From Pectobacterium brasiliense (lineage in GTDB: Bacteria > Pseudomonadota > Gammaproteobacteria > Enterobacterales > Enterobacteriaceae), in NCBI RefSeq assembly GCF_016950255.1, contig NZ_JACGFN010000001.1, positions 930,001 to 994,000 on the forward strand: a stretch of DNA of 64,000 bases, read 5' to 3'. The notes beneath the pieces are model-generated. The model did not search any database. It saw only the letters and a program-made list of their open reading frames with translations, and was not told the DNA's origin. This document shows positions 19,942 through 29,626 of the stretch, one piece after another (the stretch's first letter is position 1; every line of letters starts with the position of its first letter). The position numbers and the translations under genes were made by a program.

Positions 19942-21576
19942 TCAGTGCTTGAGGATGTACATGTCTTGCGTGTAATAATCACCACGCACATTAGGGGAAA
20001 AACCACCGATGTAGGTCTTAACCATCTGTGGCTGGACATAGTAGTAGATGGGCAACAAAGGGACGTTGCTATCTAAAATATCCGAAGCTTGTTGATAAAT
20101 AGTCTCTTTTTCCTGCTTATCCTTCGCCGTCAGCGCCTTTTTCAACAACGCATCATATTGTGCATTACCGAATTTACCGTTGTTGTTGCTGTCATTCGTT
20201 TCCAGCGTATTCAAGAACGTACTGGCTTCGTTGTAATCCCCAGTCCAGGACTGTCTGACCACCTCAAAGTTACCGGTACGTACGGTATCCAGCATCGTTT
20301 TCCATTCCTGATTTTGCAATGTCACTTCCGACCCAAGATTTTTCTTCCACATTGAGCTGGCGGCAATTGCCACGCGTAAGTGCGACTCGGAGGTGTTGTA
20401 AAGCAGGTTGAATTTCAGCGGATGCTTGTCATCAAACCCAGCCTCTTTCAACAGTTTTTTCGCCTCGTCATTACGCTGCTGCTGCGTCCAGCTTGCCCAC
20501 TCGGGATCCTTGCGCTGAAAGCCCCCTATATTTTTGGGAATCAAGCTGTAAGCAGGCGTCTGTCCCATACCTAGCACATTGTTTGCGATGATATTTTTAT
20601 CCAAACTGAGATCCAGTGCGCGACGGACGCGGGGATCGTCAAAAGGGGCTTTTTGCGTATTGAAGCGATAAAAATAGGTTCCGATCTGTGGTGATACCTT
20701 CACCTCCTGCGGATACTCTTTTTTCAGCGATGCGAATTGAACGGGCGACAAAATACCCGTGACGTCAATTTCGCCGGATTTATAGCGATTCAGCTCCGCC
20801 GCCTGCGAGCTGATCGGCAGATACGTCACTTTGTTAATGACGGTATGCGCATTATCCCAATACTGACTATTGCGCTTGCCGACGATACGTTCGTTAACCA
20901 CCCATTCGCTCAACGTATAGGGGCCGCTGCTGACGAAATTCCCGACCTGCGTCCAGTTATCAGGGTGTTTTTCAAGCACTGCTTTCGGCAGCGGGACCAG
21001 AATATGGTATGCCGACATTTCCAGGAAATACGACAGCGGGTGTTCCAGCGTGACCTCCACCGTGTGGCTGTCCAAGGCTTTCACACCCAGCGAATCCGGC
21101 GCTTTCTTGCCCGCCAGAATATCCGCCGCATTCTTCACATACATACTGGCAACGTAGGTGCCGTAAGGCGACAGCGTTTTAGGGTCGCTAAGGCGTCGCC
21201 AGCTGTACACCACATCATCCGCGGTAATTGGTGAACCATCGGACCATTTGGCATCAGGCCGCAGGTGGAACGTCCACACCGTGTTGTCTTTATTATCCCA
21301 GCGCTCGGCCAGTCGCGGCTGAATGGTGCCGTCATCGCCCACGCGAACCAAATTATCGAAGAAGTCGTTAATAATGTGGCCTTCTACATCGCTTTCCACC
21401 TTATGCGGATCCAACGACGCAGGCTCTGAGCCATTACCTCGTACCAGCTCTTGTTTATCCGCCAGTTCCACACCAGCAGGAACCTGAGCAGCAAAAGCCG
21501 ATGTCATCGCGCCTGTTGCACACAGCGAGAGAAACAGCAGCGAGTGTTTAAAACGTTTTTTGATCAACTCATTCAT
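19942..21576 (-). CDS. Orphan oligopeptide-binding protein (OppA/MppA-like)
   Basis: A 544-residue periplasmic SBP_bac_5 protein, the length of E. coli OppA. The signal peptide (to about AFA-AQV) is followed by RGNGSEPASLDPHKVESD, the typical start of the mature domain, and the usual WSDGSPITADDVVYSWRR motif. I chose the ATG after AGGAGG; the longer frame adds 35 unlikely residues. No permease or ATPase genes are adjacent, so it must work with an Opp-type transporter elsewhere. MppA (murein tripeptide binding) is an alternative to OppA. Confidence 0.87.
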   Translation of the reverse strand: MNELIKKRFKHSLLFLSLCATGAMTSAFAAQVPAGVELADKQELVRGNGSEPASLDPHKVESDVEGHIINDFFDNLVRVGDDGTIQPRLAERWDNKDNTVWTFHLRPDAKWSDGSPITADDVVYSWRRLSDPKTLSPYGTYVASMYVKNAADILAGKKAPDSLGVKALDSHTVEVTLEHPLSYFLEMSAYHILVPLPKAVLEKHPDNWTQVGNFVSSGPYTLSEWVVNERIVGKRNSQYWDNAHTVINKVTYLPISSQAAELNRYKSGEIDVTGILSPVQFASLKKEYPQEVKVSPQIGTYFYRFNTQKAPFDDPRVRRALDLSLDKNIIANNVLGMGQTPAYSLIPKNIGGFQRKDPEWASWTQQQRNDEAKKLLKEAGFDDKHPLKFNLLYNTSESHLRVAIAASSMWKKNLGSEVTLQNQEWKTMLDTVRTGNFEVVRQSWTGDYNEASTFLNTLETNDSNNNGKFGNAQYDALLKKALTAKDKQEKETIYQQASDILDSNVPLLPIYYYVQPQMVKTYIGGFSPNVRGDYYTQDMYILKH

Positions 21577-21871
21577 ATAACCTCCTGTTATATCCCCGGC
21601 ATTCTTCAAGCGGCATTGGCGTCGTATTCGGGGCGTGGCTGGGCAATAGTTTTTACTTATTCCCCATGTAGTTAGCATCACAACAACCTAACCACAATTC
21701 GCCAGAGGATTCGAGTCTTTCATGTGGGAAAATGTGCGCTGGTGCGTTAGGGGTACTATAGGCTTTCTAGCCGCAAGGAACCCGCGTTACAGGGCTTGGA
21801 TTAACGCTTCATTTTTAGCCGTTAATAGTCCAAGCTATAAGCCTACCTGGCTATAACAAATGGAGATTGTT

Positions 21872-22402
21872 ATGGATAATCAAAAAGAGGGAAACTTGCG
21901 ATTGCTTACGTCTGGTGAAATCAGGCTGGCTAAATCCATTTTTGGCGATTCAATCCACTACCACAAAGTTTGGATTCATCACGGCAGTTACCTTCCTTTC
22001 GACCTTCAAGATAAAAATACAGCCATGAGCCCAAATGGGGAACTGTACTTTCGTGCATGGTATAGCAACGATTTTTCCCTCACGAATATGTCCAACCAAC
22101 ACCTCTTTATTCATGAGATGAGCCATGTCTGGCAGCGTGAGCGAGGTATGAATGTCATATTTAGAGGCTTAGTAAGCTGGGCAGTGAGCTATCGCTACAA
22201 GCTTGGTCGTCACGCATTAAGATGCTACCCAATGGAGCAGCAGGCACAGATAATCGCTGATTATTTCGTTTTAAAAACCTACGGCTATCAAGCGTGGAAA
22301 ATGCTGAGAGCGCGTGGAGATGTCACCCTTGATGGCGATATTTCTGAGACAGAAATACGGCAACAGTATCAAAAAGCCATGCAGTTCTTTCCCTGGAATT
22401 AA
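21872..22402 (+). CDS. Small HExxH metallopeptidase-like protein, Rhs/Vgr-associated type (possible T6SS effector)
   Basis: A 176-residue protein with no signal peptide. It has a zinc-protease signature HEMSH (His81, Glu82, His85) in FIHEMSHVWQRERG, and Glu122 in YPMEQQAQIIADYF is a candidate third ligand. I recall relatives annotated as Rhs- or Vgr-related proteins near type VI secretion genes; no such genes are in this window. I chose the second ATG because GGAG sits six bases ahead. The next gene, two bases on, is a lipoprotein of a type called putative T6SS immunity lipoprotein. Function unproven. Confidence 0.65.
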   Translation: MDNQKEGNLRLLTSGEIRLAKSIFGDSIHYHKVWIHHGSYLPFDLQDKNTAMSPNGELYFRAWYSNDFSLTNMSNQHLFIHEMSHVWQRERGMNVIFRGLVSWAVSYRYKLGRHALRCYPMEQQAQIIADYFVLKTYGYQAWKMLRARGDVTLDGDISETEIRQQYQKAMQFFPWN

Positions 22403-22404
22403 CG

Positions 22405-22836
22405 ATGACACTTACCGCAAAATTGCCTGCCTTTCTGCTTATCGCGGCGAGTTTTCTTCTTGTCGGTTGTCCCGGCTCAGGCGATCGATTACAGCCGGAC
22501 GAATTGACATCAGTCAGACAAGCGGAAAACGATCTCTGTTTTTTAGTTAGCGATGCTCAGGATTATCAACCTACTCTTATCGCTATCAGCACAAGAACCG
22601 CTCAGCCACAGGAATGGGCGCTGTATGAAAATCCCAGCATCGTCGTTACACAAGGCGAACTGTGTATTCCTCGTTCTGTTTACCATTTTTTAGACGACAG
22701 GACATACGTCGTCAGGTATATCCTGCAATCGAAAAAACACAGCAATTCACGAAGAAGCATCGTCTCTGCGATAGCATTTACGAACGGCAGCGTTCGAAAC
22801 GTACCGCTGAGGAAGGATGAAGCCGCTTATTATTGA
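22405..22836 (+). CDS. Putative T6SS immunity-type periplasmic lipoprotein
   Basis: A 143-residue lipoprotein: hydrophobic signal with lipobox LVGC (Cys22), followed by PGSGDRLQPDE and a small periplasmic domain rich in beta-type segments. This resembles a family annotated as putative T6SS immunity periplasmic lipoprotein (from memory). It begins two bases after the HExxH gene and lacks its own strong RBS, so it is translationally coupled. A cognate immunity role is inferred from gene order only. The 70 bases before acnA hold only a weak hairpin (22865-22893). Confidence 0.65.
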   Translation: MTLTAKLPAFLLIAASFLLVGCPGSGDRLQPDELTSVRQAENDLCFLVSDAQDYQPTLIAISTRTAQPQEWALYENPSIVVTQGELCIPRSVYHFLDDRTYVVRYILQSKKHSNSRRSIVSAIAFTNGSVRNVPLRKDEAAYY

Positions 22837-22906
22837 TGCACTCGTTCTTCTAGTTGAGCGAATCCACCGAGAGCAAGCCTCCTGCCCTCGGTGATCGGTC
22901 ATGAAA

Positions 22907-25579
22907 TTACAGCATATTGCGGATAACGTAGTGCAGGATGCCGTCGTTCTGGTAGTAAGTCAGTTCATTACGGGTATCGATACGACAGCGGGTGCTGATG
23001 GTCTGCGTGTTACCGCTGGTATCCGTGATGTTGACCTCAACTGTCGCCCCTGGCGTCAGCTGATTTAGCCCCGTAATCGAGATTTGCTCGTCGCCAGTTA
23101 ATTGCAGCGTCTTACGCGTCACACCGTCAGGAAACTCCAGCGGCAGAATCCCCATCCCGATCAGGTTAGAACGGTGAATACGTTCAAACGATTCAGCAAT
23201 CACCACGCGGACGCCCAGCAAACGCGGGCCTTTCGCGGCCCAGTCTCGGCTGGAGCCGGAGCCATACTCTTTACCAGCAAACAGTGCCAGCGGGACATTT
23301 TCGTCCTTGTAGCGCATCGCCGCATCATAGATCGTCATCTCATTCTGCGACGGGATGTGGCGGGTATAGCCGCCCTCTTTACCGGGCACCATTTCATTAC
23401 GGATACGAATGTTGGCAAACGTCCCACGCATCATCACTTCGTGGTTACCACGCCGTGACCCGTAAGAGTTGAACTCCGCAGTTTCGACGCCGCGCTCCAG
23501 CAAATATTTCCCTGCCGGGCTATCGCGCTTGATATTGCCTGCTGGTGAGATATGGTCAGTTGTCACCGAATCGCCCAGCATCGCCAGAATGCGCGCGTTG
23601 TGGATATCCTGAACCGGCTCAGGCTCTTTCCCCATATCCAGGAAGAAAGGCGTCTGGCGAATATAGGTCGATTCTTCCGGCCATTGATAGGTAGGATTGT
23701 CGTCGACCTCAATATCTTGCCACTCCTGCGTGCCTTCAAACACGGCAGCATACTGTTTGTGGAACATGCCTGCGCTAACGTTCAATACCGCGTCCGCCAC
23801 CGCTTTCGTCGACGGCCAAATATCTTTCAGGTAGACGGCTTTCCCGTCACGATCTTCACCCAGCGGTTCTTGCGTCAGATCGACGTTCATATTTCCTGCC
23901 AACGCATACGCGACCACCAGCGGCGGCGATGCCAGCCAGTTCGTCTTCACCAGCGGATGAATACGGCCTTCAAAGTTACGGTTGCCTGACAGCACTGCGC
24001 CGACCGTCAGATCGCCTTCTTTTATCGCGGCTTCAATCGCATCCGGCAGCGGGCCTGAGTTACCAATACAGGTGGTGCAGCCGTAGCCCACCAGATTGAA
24101 TCCCAGCTCGTCGAGGAACGGTGTCAATCCCGCTTTAGCATAGTAATCCGTTACGACCCGCGAACCGGGTGCCAGCGAGGTCTTGACCCACGGCTTGGTT
24201 TTCAGACCGCGCTCTACGGCATTTTTTGCCAGCAGTCCGGCTGTCATCAGCACGCTCGGGTTAGAGGTATTGGTACAGGAGGTGATCGCGGCGATCACAA
24301 CGGCTCCCTGCTGTAAACGGTGCGTTTCACCTTCCAGCGTGAATTCTTCATAGTCAGAACGGTTCTTCACCGTGCTGACTTCCAGCTCCCGACTGGCTTT
24401 AAAGGCTTCTGGCACGCCCGCTAAAGGCACGCGATCCTGCGGGCGTTTCGGCCCTGCCAGACTGGTTTCCACCGTCGACAAATCCAGCGCAAGCTGGCTG
24501 GTAAATACCGGTTCATCACCCGTATTGCGCCACAGCCCCTGCTGCTTACTGTAGGCTTCCACCAGCGCGATCTGTTCTTCCGCGCGGTTGGTCAACCGCA
24601 TATAGTCGAGCGTGATTTGATCGATGGGGAAAAAGCCGCAGGTCGCACCATATTCCGGTGCCATGTTGGCGATGGTTGCGCGATCCGCCAGCGGCAGCGA
24701 ATCCAGCCCATCGCCGTAAAATTCCACAAACTTACCGACCACGCCGTGTTTACGCAGCATCTGCGTGACTGTCAGGACCAGATCGGTTGCCGTAATCCCT
24801 TCGCGCATCTTGCCGCTTAGCTTGACGCCGACCACGTCAGGGATCAGCATCGACACAGGCTGCCCCAGCATCGCTGCCTCGGCCTCTATCCCGCCGACGC
24901 CCCAGCCGAGCACACCTAAACCGTTAATCATCGTGGTATGTGAATCGGTTCCCACCAGCGTATCCGGATAGGTAAACTGTTTGTCGCCCTGCTTTTCATA
25001 CCAGATGGCCTTGGCGAGATACTCCAGATTCACCTGGTGGCAAATCCCGGTTCCCGGCGGCACGACGCTGAAGTAACTAAAGGCATTTTGCCCCCAGCGT
25101 AAAAACTCATAACGCTCACGGTTACGCGCCATTTCCAACTGCGTGTTATCCGTGAGTGCCTGACGATCGCCGAAGTGGTCAACCGTCACCGAGTGGTCAA
25201 TCACCAGATCGACCGGCGACAGCGGGTTAACCTTATTCACATCGCCGCCCAGCCGTTTCACCGCCGCTCGCATTGCCGCCAGATCGACCACGGCAGGCAC
25301 GCCGGTAAAGTCCTGCATCAATACACGCGCGGGACGATAGGCGATTTCCCGGTCAACATGGCCCGTCTTCAGCCAGTCAACGACCGCCTGAAGATCGTCC
25401 TGCTCTACCGTGTCGCCGTCCTGATGACGCAATAAATTCTCCAGCAGCACTTTGAGCGACTTCGGTAATTTATCGATGTTCCCAAGCGTTTTCGCCGCCT
25501 TCGACAGGCTGTAGTAATGGTAAACCTGCTTCTGTACCGTCAGTGTGTCCAGACAAGTGTCGCGAAGGTGTGATGACAT
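22907..25579 (-). CDS. acnA: Aconitate hydratase A
   Basis: An 890-residue aconitase converting citrate to isocitrate in the TCA cycle. The 4Fe-4S cluster cysteines are in SCTNTSNP and GCTTCIGNSGP. The swivel domain begins near LGDSVTTDHISPAG and includes GKEYGSGSSRDWAAKGP. The start is the ATG behind GGGAGGAAGC; the longer reading adds four residues. E. coli AcnA is the stress-induced, oxidant-resistant form (SoxRS, sigma S). The gene keeps the E. coli order relative to ribA except for the three inserted genes. Confidence 0.97.
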   Translation of the reverse strand: MSSHLRDTCLDTLTVQKQVYHYYSLSKAAKTLGNIDKLPKSLKVLLENLLRHQDGDTVEQDDLQAVVDWLKTGHVDREIAYRPARVLMQDFTGVPAVVDLAAMRAAVKRLGGDVNKVNPLSPVDLVIDHSVTVDHFGDRQALTDNTQLEMARNRERYEFLRWGQNAFSYFSVVPPGTGICHQVNLEYLAKAIWYEKQGDKQFTYPDTLVGTDSHTTMINGLGVLGWGVGGIEAEAAMLGQPVSMLIPDVVGVKLSGKMREGITATDLVLTVTQMLRKHGVVGKFVEFYGDGLDSLPLADRATIANMAPEYGATCGFFPIDQITLDYMRLTNRAEEQIALVEAYSKQQGLWRNTGDEPVFTSQLALDLSTVETSLAGPKRPQDRVPLAGVPEAFKASRELEVSTVKNRSDYEEFTLEGETHRLQQGAVVIAAITSCTNTSNPSVLMTAGLLAKNAVERGLKTKPWVKTSLAPGSRVVTDYYAKAGLTPFLDELGFNLVGYGCTTCIGNSGPLPDAIEAAIKEGDLTVGAVLSGNRNFEGRIHPLVKTNWLASPPLVVAYALAGNMNVDLTQEPLGEDRDGKAVYLKDIWPSTKAVADAVLNVSAGMFHKQYAAVFEGTQEWQDIEVDDNPTYQWPEESTYIRQTPFFLDMGKEPEPVQDIHNARILAMLGDSVTTDHISPAGNIKRDSPAGKYLLERGVETAEFNSYGSRRGNHEVMMRGTFANIRIRNEMVPGKEGGYTRHIPSQNEMTIYDAAMRYKDENVPLALFAGKEYGSGSSRDWAAKGPRLLGVRVVIAESFERIHRSNLIGMGILPLEFPDGVTRKTLQLTGDEQISITGLNQLTPGATVEVNITDTSGNTQTISTRCRIDTRNELTYYQNDGILHYVIRNML

Positions 25580-25821
25580 GCTTCCTCCCAAATTAACTTG
25601 CTATTCGTTATTCTGTATCGGGCGATTAATTAATAACCAGCCTGAGCTTGCGGTCTTATTTAAAGATAACACAAACAAAAAATAACGTTTTTGTAACAAT
25701 GCGATATGAACGCAGCGATAGCCGTTAGCTATTGAAAAGAAGCAAGTCAGAATAAACGCCAATGGGAACGTGAAGAGGATGGGAAACAGTCACGGCCGCG
25801 TACGGAGGAGAGTGAAGGGAA

Positions 25822-25845
25822 AAGAGAAAAACGGCCCGAAGGCCG
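25822..25845 (-). terminator. Terminator of the dicarboxylate symporter gene
   Basis: On the minus strand, CGGCC-TTCG-GGCCG with a UUCG tetraloop runs into TTTTTCTCTTTT, 30 bases after the stop codon. Confidence 0.85.
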
Positions 25846-25875
25846 CCTGTCTCAGTGTATTAACCTGACGTTAAT

Positions 25876-27180
25876 TTAGACATTCCCGGCTGCCATCACT
25901 GGTGCTTCTTCGTCGGAATGCTCATGATCGGGTTCTTCCAGATCGTGGTTTCGCTCGAGCTTGGCCACAACTGCGGTCGCCATGCCGTTACCAATCACAT
26001 TGGTCGCCGTGCGGCCCATATCCAGGAACTGATCGATACCAATAATCAGCAAAATGCCTGCTTCGGGTAAGCTGAACATCGGCAAGGTGGCTGCCACCAC
26101 GACGACCGCGGCACGCGCCACGCCAGCCATACCTTTACTGGTGATCATCAGCGTCAACAGAATCAGGGTCTGCTCCGTCAAGCTTAAGTGGATATTGTAA
26201 GCCTGTGCGATAAACAGAATGGCAAAAGCCTGATAGATCATGGAACCAACAAGGTTAAAGGAATACCCCAACGGAAGTACAAAGCTGGTGATTTTTTTGG
26301 GAACGCCGAATTCACTCAGCGCTTCCATCGTTTTCGGATAGGCCGCTTCGCTGCTGGCCGTGGCAAACGCCAGCATGCTGGGTTCACGCAGCAGTTTGAT
26401 CAGGCCCCAGGTTGCTTTCTTACCGAGGAACAGCGCACCAGCCCCGAACATGAGCCCCCATAGCAGCGCTAGACCAAGATAGAACTCACCAATGACTTTA
26501 CCAAAGTCGAGAAGAAGCCCCAGACCTTCGGTCGTAATAGACGACGCCAACGAGGAAAATACGGCCAGAGGTGCTAACCGCATGACATAATCCGTCACCC
26601 GGAACATCACTTTCGCCAGTTCCTCTATCATCGATTCCATCGTGACAGCATGTTTATTCTGGCCTTTTACAAAAGCCAGCGCGGAACCGAAGAACATGGA
26701 GAACACCAAAATCTGCAATATTTCGTTATTCGCCATCGCTTCGACGATGCTGCGTGGAAATATATGGGCAATGAAACTTTTCAGTGTAAATCCACCGGTA
26801 TTCACGCCGGTCTCTACCGCTATTGGTGTACTTGGAATGGCGAGATTCATTCCGACGCCTGGCTCGAAGATGTTTGCTAACATCATGCCAATAAAAAGAG
26901 AAACCACGGAAGAACAAATAAACCACACCATTGCCTTCAGCCCTATTCGGCCAACGGAAGAAGAGTTCCCCATGCTAGCAAGGCCAGAAACCAATGTGGC
27001 GAATACCAATGGCGCAATAATCATTTTTATCAGGCGAAGAAAAACATCGGTCACTAAATTAAAGTAGGATACGACCTCTTTGGCTTCCTGCTCCGTTAAT
27101 AAAGAATGACAGGCGCCGCCGACAATAATCCCGAGAAGAATAGCCAAGGCTATAAAAAATAATAACCGGTTCTTTTTCAT
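25876..27180 (-). CDS. Dicarboxylate/amino acid:cation symporter (DAACS family)
   Basis: A 434-residue membrane protein of the GltP/DctA family. Hallmarks: the serine-rich re-entrant loop ATASSEAAYPKTMEAL, LGYSFNLVGSMIYQ, MITSKGMAGV and DMGRTATNVIGN. The tail is acidic and His-rich (DHEHSDEE). It imports glutamate/aspartate or C4-dicarboxylates with protons or sodium; the substrate cannot be fixed from sequence. I chose the ATG after GAGGTTACT rather than the upstream start that adds 11 residues. It stands alone before an 850-base non-coding stretch. Confidence 0.9.
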   Translation of the reverse strand: MKKNRLLFFIALAILLGIIVGGACHSLLTEQEAKEVVSYFNLVTDVFLRLIKMIIAPLVFATLVSGLASMGNSSSVGRIGLKAMVWFICSSVVSLFIGMMLANIFEPGVGMNLAIPSTPIAVETGVNTGGFTLKSFIAHIFPRSIVEAMANNEILQILVFSMFFGSALAFVKGQNKHAVTMESMIEELAKVMFRVTDYVMRLAPLAVFSSLASSITTEGLGLLLDFGKVIGEFYLGLALLWGLMFGAGALFLGKKATWGLIKLLREPSMLAFATASSEAAYPKTMEALSEFGVPKKITSFVLPLGYSFNLVGSMIYQAFAILFIAQAYNIHLSLTEQTLILLTLMITSKGMAGVARAAVVVVAATLPMFSLPEAGILLIIGIDQFLDMGRTATNVIGNGMATAVVAKLERNHDLEEPDHEHSDEEAPVMAAGNV

Positions 27181-28034
27181 AGTAACCTCATGATAATGAA
27201 TCGAATCAGACAATACGCACCATTAGCAAACATGAGCCGTCTAACGCATAGGCTACAGCATCCGATTTTTATCGGCGTATTCTCTGTGTCTTGATGTGGT
27301 GATAATAGTTACTCGGGGAGCGTATTTGTTTTTCCATCACTGATAGAAAAAATTTCGACGAGATATAACGTATTATTGGAAACGTCGCGGTTAATTAATA
27401 TTGCACGCGCGCTACGAAAACCATTGGACATAACTACCCCTCATTTATTACATGCGATAAATAAAGGGGTATTCTAATCAACGTCACTTTTAAATAGTTC
27501 CCCTTCATATCTTTCCCTATTTATGTTTTTGAATATCCATTAGACGCTCACCATGGGGAAATAACTTAAATCGACGGTATCATGAAAAATACGAAACCTG
27601 TCACTAATGAAATTTTTCTTATCAACAGATTTAGTAATAATTAATTAACCGCTATAAATCATGCGTCGAAAAACGCCGCCCAAATCCCCCCTTTCTCCCA
27701 TCTGCCTATCGCGATCTTGCCAACCCAGAAGTCGCCCTCACAATCCGTAATACTGCGGTTTCTGTCCCAGACAAAAGTGGCCTCTGTCACACGCGATGTG
27801 GCTTTACCGATCGCCGCCGTTAGCCTCCCTAAGATCGCCCCAGAATAACGTATTAATATTTGATTTCTCGTCGCAAAAATCGCCCAAATTTCACGCAAAA
27901 ATCATACATAAGGAGTATTTTGCAAGAGGCCTCACACTCTCCCATTACGTTTTGTTGTAAAAAAACGACATGTCGTTATTCAACAATCATCAGCGCATGT
28001 GTTGATGGAAAAATAATAATAGGAAGGGGTTTCC
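27181..28034. other. Long AT-rich intergenic region before gstA
   Basis: About 850 bases with no gene I can support. The only sizeable ORF (27659-27898, minus strand) has a composition and sequence unlike any family I know. It should contain the promoter of the leftward symporter gene (left part) and of gstA (right part, with RBS AGGAAGGGG at 28020). I see no conserved RNA structure. Confidence 0.5.
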
Positions 28035-28643
28035 ATGAAACTGTTTTACAAAGCTGAAAGCAGTTCTCTTTTTACACACATTGTTTTGATCGAGTCTAAA
28101 TTGGAATTCAAGCTGGAGAAGGTCAATCTGCGCACGAAAAAGACCGAGCGTGGAACCGACTATACGTTTATCAACCCGAAAGGGATGGTGCCAGCGTTAG
28201 AGCTGGATGATGGGTCTGTCCTGACTGAAGGTGTCGCTATTGCCGAGTACATTGCCGATCTGGTTCCGCACTGTAACCTTATCGCTCCGACTGGCAGTAT
28301 GGCGCGCTACCATACGCTCGAGTGGCTGAATTATATTTCTGCTGAGCTGCACAAGACGTTTACGCCACTCTTCCGTCCCGGCACGCCGGAAACGTATAAA
28401 GAGCTGTTGATGGAGTATTTGCAGGTCAAATTCCGCTATATCAATCTGGTGTTGAGTGAACAGAACTATCTGGTCGCCAACCGCTTTAGTATCGCCGATG
28501 CGTATCTGTTTACCGTGATGCGTTGGGCGCAGTCGCTAAAACTGGATATGTTCCGCTACCCTGCTCTGGCGGCTTACCTCGACCATATTGCCGAACGCCC
28601 TTCCGTCGTTACCGCGCTTAAGGTTGAAAGGTTAAAAGGTTAG
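28035..28643 (+). CDS. gstA: Glutathione S-transferase, GstA-like
   Basis: A 202-residue GST: thioredoxin-like N-domain (residues 1-80, with NPKGMVPALELDDGSVLTEGVAI) and helical C-domain (FSIADAYLFTVMRWA). It aligns end to end with E. coli GstA, a beta-class enzyme. The residue corresponding to the catalytic Cys10 is Ser here (KAESSSLFTH against KPGACSLASH), so its chemistry may differ. It is divergent in role from but adjacent to pdxY, as in E. coli. Confidence 0.87.
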   Translation: MKLFYKAESSSLFTHIVLIESKLEFKLEKVNLRTKKTERGTDYTFINPKGMVPALELDDGSVLTEGVAIAEYIADLVPHCNLIAPTGSMARYHTLEWLNYISAELHKTFTPLFRPGTPETYKELLMEYLQVKFRYINLVLSEQNYLVANRFSIADAYLFTVMRWAQSLKLDMFRYPALAAYLDHIAERPSVVTALKVERLKG

Positions 28644-28650
28644 CATGCAA

Positions 28651-28675
28651 TAACGCCCCGGTATTCGGGGCGTTA
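28651..28675. terminator. Hairpin between convergent gstA and pdxY
   Basis: Perfect 9-bp stem TAACGCCCC/GGGGCGTTA with loop of seven in the 38-base gap between gene ends; serves both strands. Confidence 0.7.
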
Positions 28676-28681
28676 TACGTT

Positions 28682-29542
28682 TTACGACAGGCGAATCGCC
28701 TGGAAGTGATGACGCGGATTAGCAATCCCATCCTGAGCCGCAACTAGTTGCAACTCATACTCGTTCATCTCTTTCGTCACCAGCATGACTTCATAGACCG
28801 CCGCCGTAGTGTGCTCCAGCGCTTTATCCAACGCCACGCCCTTCAGCAAGTTCACGAGCAGTAATCCACTGGTCAAATCGCCCACGCCGACAGGTTGACG
28901 TTCAAACTCTACCAGCGGGCGGCTGATGTGCCAGGCATCCGTCAGCGTCACCAGCAGCATTTCAAAGCTGTCTTCACGCGTAGCTGCGCGACTCAGGTGT
29001 TTTACCAGAACGATTTTTGGCCCTTTTGCACACAGGGCACGCGCGGTCTCTACGGCTTCGGCCACGTTATGCACGGTACGACCACCCAGCAGCTCTAGTT
29101 CAGGCAGATTCGGCGCGATAATGTCGGCCGCTAGCAGCGACTGCTGGCAGTGGAAATCAGACACACCGGGCGCGACGATACAGCCTTTCTCCGGCGTACC
29201 CATCACCGGATCGCAGAAGTACAGCGCATCAGGATTAGCCTCTTTCACCTGACGAACAATGCCCAGAATATGTTCCCCTTGCTCGGCGGAGCCGATATAG
29301 CCGCTCAACACCGCATTACAGGTCTTCAGTTTGTCGATGTTCGCAATTCCCTGCACCACCTCGGTCAGGTGGCTGGCGGGCATCACACACCCCGTCCAGT
29401 GACCGTATTGGGTATGATTAGAGAACTGCACCGTATTCAACGGCCAAACGTTTGCGCCCATCCGACGCATCGGAAACTCTGCCGCGCTGTTACCGGCATG
29501 ACCAAAAACGACATGTGACTGGATGGAAAGTATATTTTTCAT
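28682..29542 (-). CDS. pdxY: Pyridoxal kinase 2
   Basis: A 286-residue ribokinase-like enzyme that phosphorylates pyridoxal in the vitamin B6 salvage pathway. N-terminal [24 protein letters not shown] and the ATP-site region [15 protein letters not shown] (the anion-hole Asp is in this motif) are diagnostic. It precedes no partner directly, but lies next to tyrS and pdxH as in E. coli; PdxH supplies PLP from PNP/PMP. Confidence 0.95.
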   Translation of the reverse strand: MKNILSIQSHVVFGHAGNSAAEFPMRRMGANVWPLNTVQFSNHTQYGHWTGCVMPASHLTEVVQGIANIDKLKTCNAVLSGYIGSAEQGEHILGIVRQVKEANPDALYFCDPVMGTPEKGCIVAPGVSDFHCQQSLLAADIIAPNLPELELLGGRTVHNVAEAVETARALCAKGPKIVLVKHLSRAATREDSFEMLLVTLTDAWHISRPLVEFERQPVGVGDLTSGLLLVNLLKGVALDKALEHTTAAVYEVMLVTKEMNEYELQLVAAQDGIANPRHHFQAIRLS

Positions 29543-29587
29543 TAGCTATGACTCAGATCCTTGCCAGCGCCTGTGCGCCTCAACTTA

Positions 29588-29615
29588 CAAGAAGAAAGGG
29601 AGCTAACGCTCCCTT
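29588..29615 (-). terminator. tyrS terminator
   Basis: Stem AAGGGAGC/GCTCCCTT with loop of four (minus strand), trailed by TCTTCTTG, 12 bases after the tyrS stop. Confidence 0.75.
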
Positions 29616-29626
29616 ATCGGTAATGC

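Noticed and set aside
21590..21640. A stretch before the OppA-like gene vaguely like the dispersed repeat (ATTCTTCAAGCGGCATTGGCG).
   Set aside because: Too diverged and lacking the other end; chance similarity cannot be excluded.
27659..27898. A 79-residue minus-strand ORF in the long gap before gstA.
   Set aside because: No recognisable domain, no convincing RBS; likely chance.
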